DNA of 64,000 bases, from the NCBI GenBank assembly GCA_008694505.1, contig VZDJ01007753.1, positions 14,667,003-14,731,002 of the forward strand, written 5' to 3'. The notes beneath the pieces are model-generated. The model was given only the letters and a program-made list of their open reading frames with translations. It did no database searches and was not told the DNA's origin. Source of the stretch: Cyanoderma ruficeps (lineage: Eukaryota; Chordata; Aves; Passeriformes; Timaliidae). Shown here piece by piece: positions 62,244 to 64,000 of the stretch (the first letter of the stretch is position 1; each line of letters begins with the position of its first letter). A program made the translations under genes and the position numbers.

Positions 62244-64000
62244 GTAATCGCGCACACATGAAAAAAAAAAAAAAGAGTTCGCGAAATGTAAAGTGGGTGA
62301 TGGAAGCAAGTTTGCATGGCAAAGCCGGGTAAGGTCTGATTTGGCTATTTTGTGTGTCTCCCCTTTGTGCAGAGGGTGTCCGGCTCCGGCGTCTTCCAGC
62401 TGGAGCTACACGAATTCGTGAATAGCCACGGGTCTCTGGCCAACGGGAAGCCCTGCTCCCCTCACTGCAGGACCTTCTTTCGCGTTTGTTTGAAGCATTT
62501 TCAGACAGTGGTTTCCCCGGGCTCCTGCACTTTCGGCAGCATCATCACCCCGATTCTGGGAATAAACTCCTTCAGCATCAAGGATACAGAGAGATTTGAC
62601 AGCCCCATTAAGCTGCCCTTTAACTTCACGTGGCCGGTGAGATTCTACTTTAAACCCGATTACGATGGTGGGGCAGGAGGGTGGCAAGAGCAGGCTAACC
62701 GCGGTGGGCCGATAACCTGTAACGTAAACAAACTACTTTTGCCTTTAGACTTATTTCCAGAACTTCCTTTTAAAAAACGAAAAAAAAAAATAAAATAAAG
62801 GCGCAATGAAAAAGCTCATGCAGATCAGAAGCACTTGGGATAACCAACGTTATTAAGATAAATAAGGCAGGGGGCTGAGGGGCTTGGAGGTGGGGCTGTG
62901 TATCCGCGGTGTGTAGGAGGGAGGGAAGGAGGGAAGCGTGTAGCCGCGGGGAGAGAGCACAAACGCGGGGCCCGGCGGAGCAGGGCAGGGTCGGATCGGG
63001 CAGGGCAGGGCCGGTGTGCGGTGGCGCGGCGGGGCGCGGCTGGGTTCGGCCGTGCGCGGTGGGTGCGGGGCTGACGCTGGTTTCTCTCCCGCAGGGAACC
63101 TTCTCCCTGATCATCCAGGCCTGGCACGCGCCCGAAGACTACCGGCCGGAAGGTGAATACCGCGCGCGCCGCCGGCAGGGGGCGCCCGCGCGGCGGGAGC
63201 GCCCCCGGGCCCGTCCCGCGTCCCCCCCGTCCCGAGCGGCCCCCCCGGCTCAGCTGTTTATACGATAACTCCAGGGCCGGCTTTATCCCACCATCAGGAG
63301 CCGGTCCCCCAACGATATCCATCAGGGGCTGCTTTGATTCTGCCCCGGCCTAATCTCCAACACAATTGCGTTTCCTCCGGTTTATTTTTGGCGTGGGAAA
63401 GCGAGGCGGGCTGCGGTGAGAAAGCCGGGAGCCTGCCAGCGAGCCCCGTCCGCCTTTTCCTGTATTTTACACCTTGCTCGAATTCCGCCCTTTGGAAAGG
63501 AATAATGGCTTTGGGATGTTTTTCTGAGAGGAGAGGAAAAGGATATTTCACAGCAGCCCTCCTTTCACAGGCCCCTCGGCTGAGTCCCTTTGGCCCGGGT
63601 TCGCATATCCTGGTGGCCAGCTTTTTGTACCCTTGCATACATCAATATCCACACACGTGCCCGTGTATATGTGCAAATATGTGTATGTATGTATGTATGT
63701 ATGTATGTATGTATGTATGTATGTATGTATGCNTCCGCTGGCCTGGCGGGGCGGGACGCGGCGGGCTCAGAGCCGCTGACCCGCGCCCGCTGTTCCGCAG
63801 GCTCCCGGCCGCTCTCCGAGGAGTGGCTCATCAGCCAGGTGTCGATCCAGCGGTCGCTGTCGGTGGGCGAGGACTGGTCGCGGGACGTGCATCAGGACCC
63901 GCTGACCCAGCTGCACTACTCCTACCGCGTCGTCTGCAGCGAGAACTACTACGGCGACAGCTGCTCCCGCCTCTGCAAGCGCCGAGACGACCGCTTCGGG
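62190..64000 (+). CDS. DLL4: Delta-like 4 Notch ligand, 5' part (4 coding exons, truncated by window end)
   Basis: Joined exons 62190-62243, 62373-62636, 63095-63152 and 63801-64000 give 192 residues. DLL4 is a single-pass membrane ligand that activates Notch receptors on neighbouring cells, chiefly in arterial endothelium and early T-cell development. Visible in order: a hydrophobic signal peptide (about residues 1-22, starting MTALRIFG), an MNNL domain (about 23-105) beginning [11 protein letters not shown] with cysteines 46, 50, 57 and 70, an N-glycosylation sequon NFT at 102, and the start of the DSL domain with cysteines 171, 180 and 184 in [10 protein letters not shown]. The match is closer to DLL4 than DLL1: [33 protein letters not shown] and AWHAP follow human DLL4. 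Residues corresponding to the Notch-contacting Phe107, Arg191 and Phe195 of mammalian DLL4 are present as Phe101, Arg187 and Phe191. The rest of DSL, the EGF repeats, the transmembrane segment and the tail lie beyond the window. The ATG is the first in the leader and has a purine at -3. Confidence 0.96.
62244..62372 (+). other. DLL4: DLL4 intron 1
   Basis: A 129-bp GT-AG intron with a run of A at about 62261-62274. No coding potential or distinctive element was seen. Confidence 0.9.
62373..62636 (+). CDS. DLL4: DLL4 coding exon 2 (MNNL domain)
   Basis: Eighty-eight codons, phase 0 at both ends, bounded by an acceptor ending TTTGTGCAG and a donor GTGAGA. It encodes nearly all of the MNNL (Notch-ligand N-terminal, C2-like) domain: residues 19-106, with four cysteines and the NFTWP end. 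Predicted signal cleavage is after RVSG at residue 22, matching the position of the mature human N terminus SGVFQL. Confidence 0.95.
62637..63094 (+). other. DLL4: DLL4 intron 2
   Basis: A 458-bp GT-AG intron. The first half is AT-richer, with an A-run near 62780-62792. The second half (about 62890-63080) is very G-rich and CpG-rich, with repeated GGGAGG and GGGCAGG units that could form G-quadruplexes on the + strand. No exon was seen in it. Confidence 0.88.
63095..63152 (+). CDS. DLL4: DLL4 coding exon 3
   Basis: Fifty-eight bases from GGAACC to GGAAG, acceptor TCTCTCCCGCAG, donor GTGAAT, leaving phase 1. It encodes [19 protein letters not shown], the end of the MNNL region. The first 13 residues match human DLL4 at all but one position; the end of the exon is less conserved. 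Confidence 0.92.
63362..63399 (+). promoter_or_regulatory. Candidate arterial enhancer core: SOX-ETS-RBPJ cluster in DLL4 intron 3
   Basis: Within 38 bp lie ACAAT (SOX core, 63362-63366), TTTCCT (ETS core GGAAA on the minus strand, 63371-63376), a forkhead-like GTTTATTT (63380-63387) and a perfect RBPJ site CGTGGGAA (63392-63399). Published work on mammalian Dll4 describes an intron-3 arterial enhancer driven by ETS, SOXF and RBPJ/Notch inputs. The matching intron, factor set and tight packing make orthology likely, but no alignment was run. Confidence 0.65.
63683..63730 (+). repeat. (GTAT)n microsatellite in DLL4 intron 3
   Basis: About 12 nearly perfect copies of the tetranucleotide end at an ambiguous base (N at 63733), 67 bp before exon 4. 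The preceding sequence (63661-63682) is a degenerate TG/TA-rich version. The N suggests the repeat length was not resolved. Confidence 0.95.
63801..64000 (+). CDS. DLL4: DLL4 coding exon 4 (start of DSL domain), partial
   Basis: The exon begins after the acceptor CTGTTCCGCAG and stays open to the last base of the window. With the split glycine codon it encodes 67 residues ending RRDDRFG. The segment [22 protein letters not shown] is the DSL start that binds Notch EGF-like repeats in the family. A likely branch point CTGAC lies at 63776-63780. Only three of the six DSL cysteines are inside the window. Confidence 0.94.

Larger units (their letters stand above)
63153..63800 (+). other. DLL4: DLL4 intron 3
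   Basis: A 648-bp GT-AG intron. Its first 90 bp are CpG-dense. The middle (63250-63550) is less GC-rich and carries a forkhead match TGTTTAT (63255-63261), GATAA (63264-63268) and the SOX/ETS/RBPJ cluster at 63362-63399. The last part holds a GTAT microsatellite. In mouse and human, intron 3 of Dll4 contains an arterial endothelial enhancer, so this intron is the expected place for the orthologous element. Confidence 0.88.

Noticed and set aside
62190..64000. Assignment to DLL1 or a Jagged gene
   Set aside because: The MNNL cysteine pattern, [24 protein letters not shown] and [10 protein letters not shown] match DLL4 better than DLL1. Jagged proteins have a longer, different N-terminal region.

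Overview
This is a window of vertebrate nuclear DNA, almost certainly from a bird. Two fragments have the sequence of the 3' end of chicken-repeat-1 (CR1) LINEs, near 9.5 kb and 45.4 kb, and a 578-bp element at 49.05-49.63 kb looks like a solo LTR of a common avian endogenous retrovirus family. There are no operons, tRNAs, rRNAs or CRISPR arrays. Open reading frames outside the last 2 kb are short, overlap on both strands and resemble no protein I recognise.

The only protein-coding gene I can support is the 5' end of DLL4 (Delta-like 4, a Notch ligand), on the + strand at the right edge. Four coding exons are visible: 62190-62243, 62373-62636, 63095-63152 and 63801-64000 (cut by the window end). 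They splice with GT-AG introns into 192 residues: signal peptide, MNNL domain and the start of the DSL domain. A TATA box at 61803-61810 predicts transcription from about 61836. The leader of about 354 nt has no upstream ATG.

About 61 kb upstream of the gene has no recognisable coding gene. Its last 5 kb (56.9-61.8 kb) is a chain of CpG-island blocks separated by AT-richer segments that look like conserved non-coding DNA. Further upstream the DNA is ordinary AT-rich intergenic sequence with scattered simple repeats, a small isolated CpG island at 19.26-19.64 kb beside a perfect palindromic homeodomain site, and a few other candidate regulatory blocks (27.4-27.6, 42.2-43.0 and 56.7-56.9 kb).

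The most interesting signal is in DLL4 intron 3. A SOX core, an ETS core and a perfect RBPJ site (CGTGGGAA) lie within 38 bp at 63362-63399, the same combination and intron as the arterial enhancer known in mammalian Dll4. A second RBPJ-type site lies in the 5' leader (61983-61990). Together they suggest Notch feedback on its own ligand. I found no evidence for a wholly new biological system. The remaining leads are modest: a possible orphan exon on the minus strand at 51.15-51.28 kb, an ideal-Kozak ATG in the isolated CpG island, and a CR1 copy that may be interrupted by a retroviral segment.
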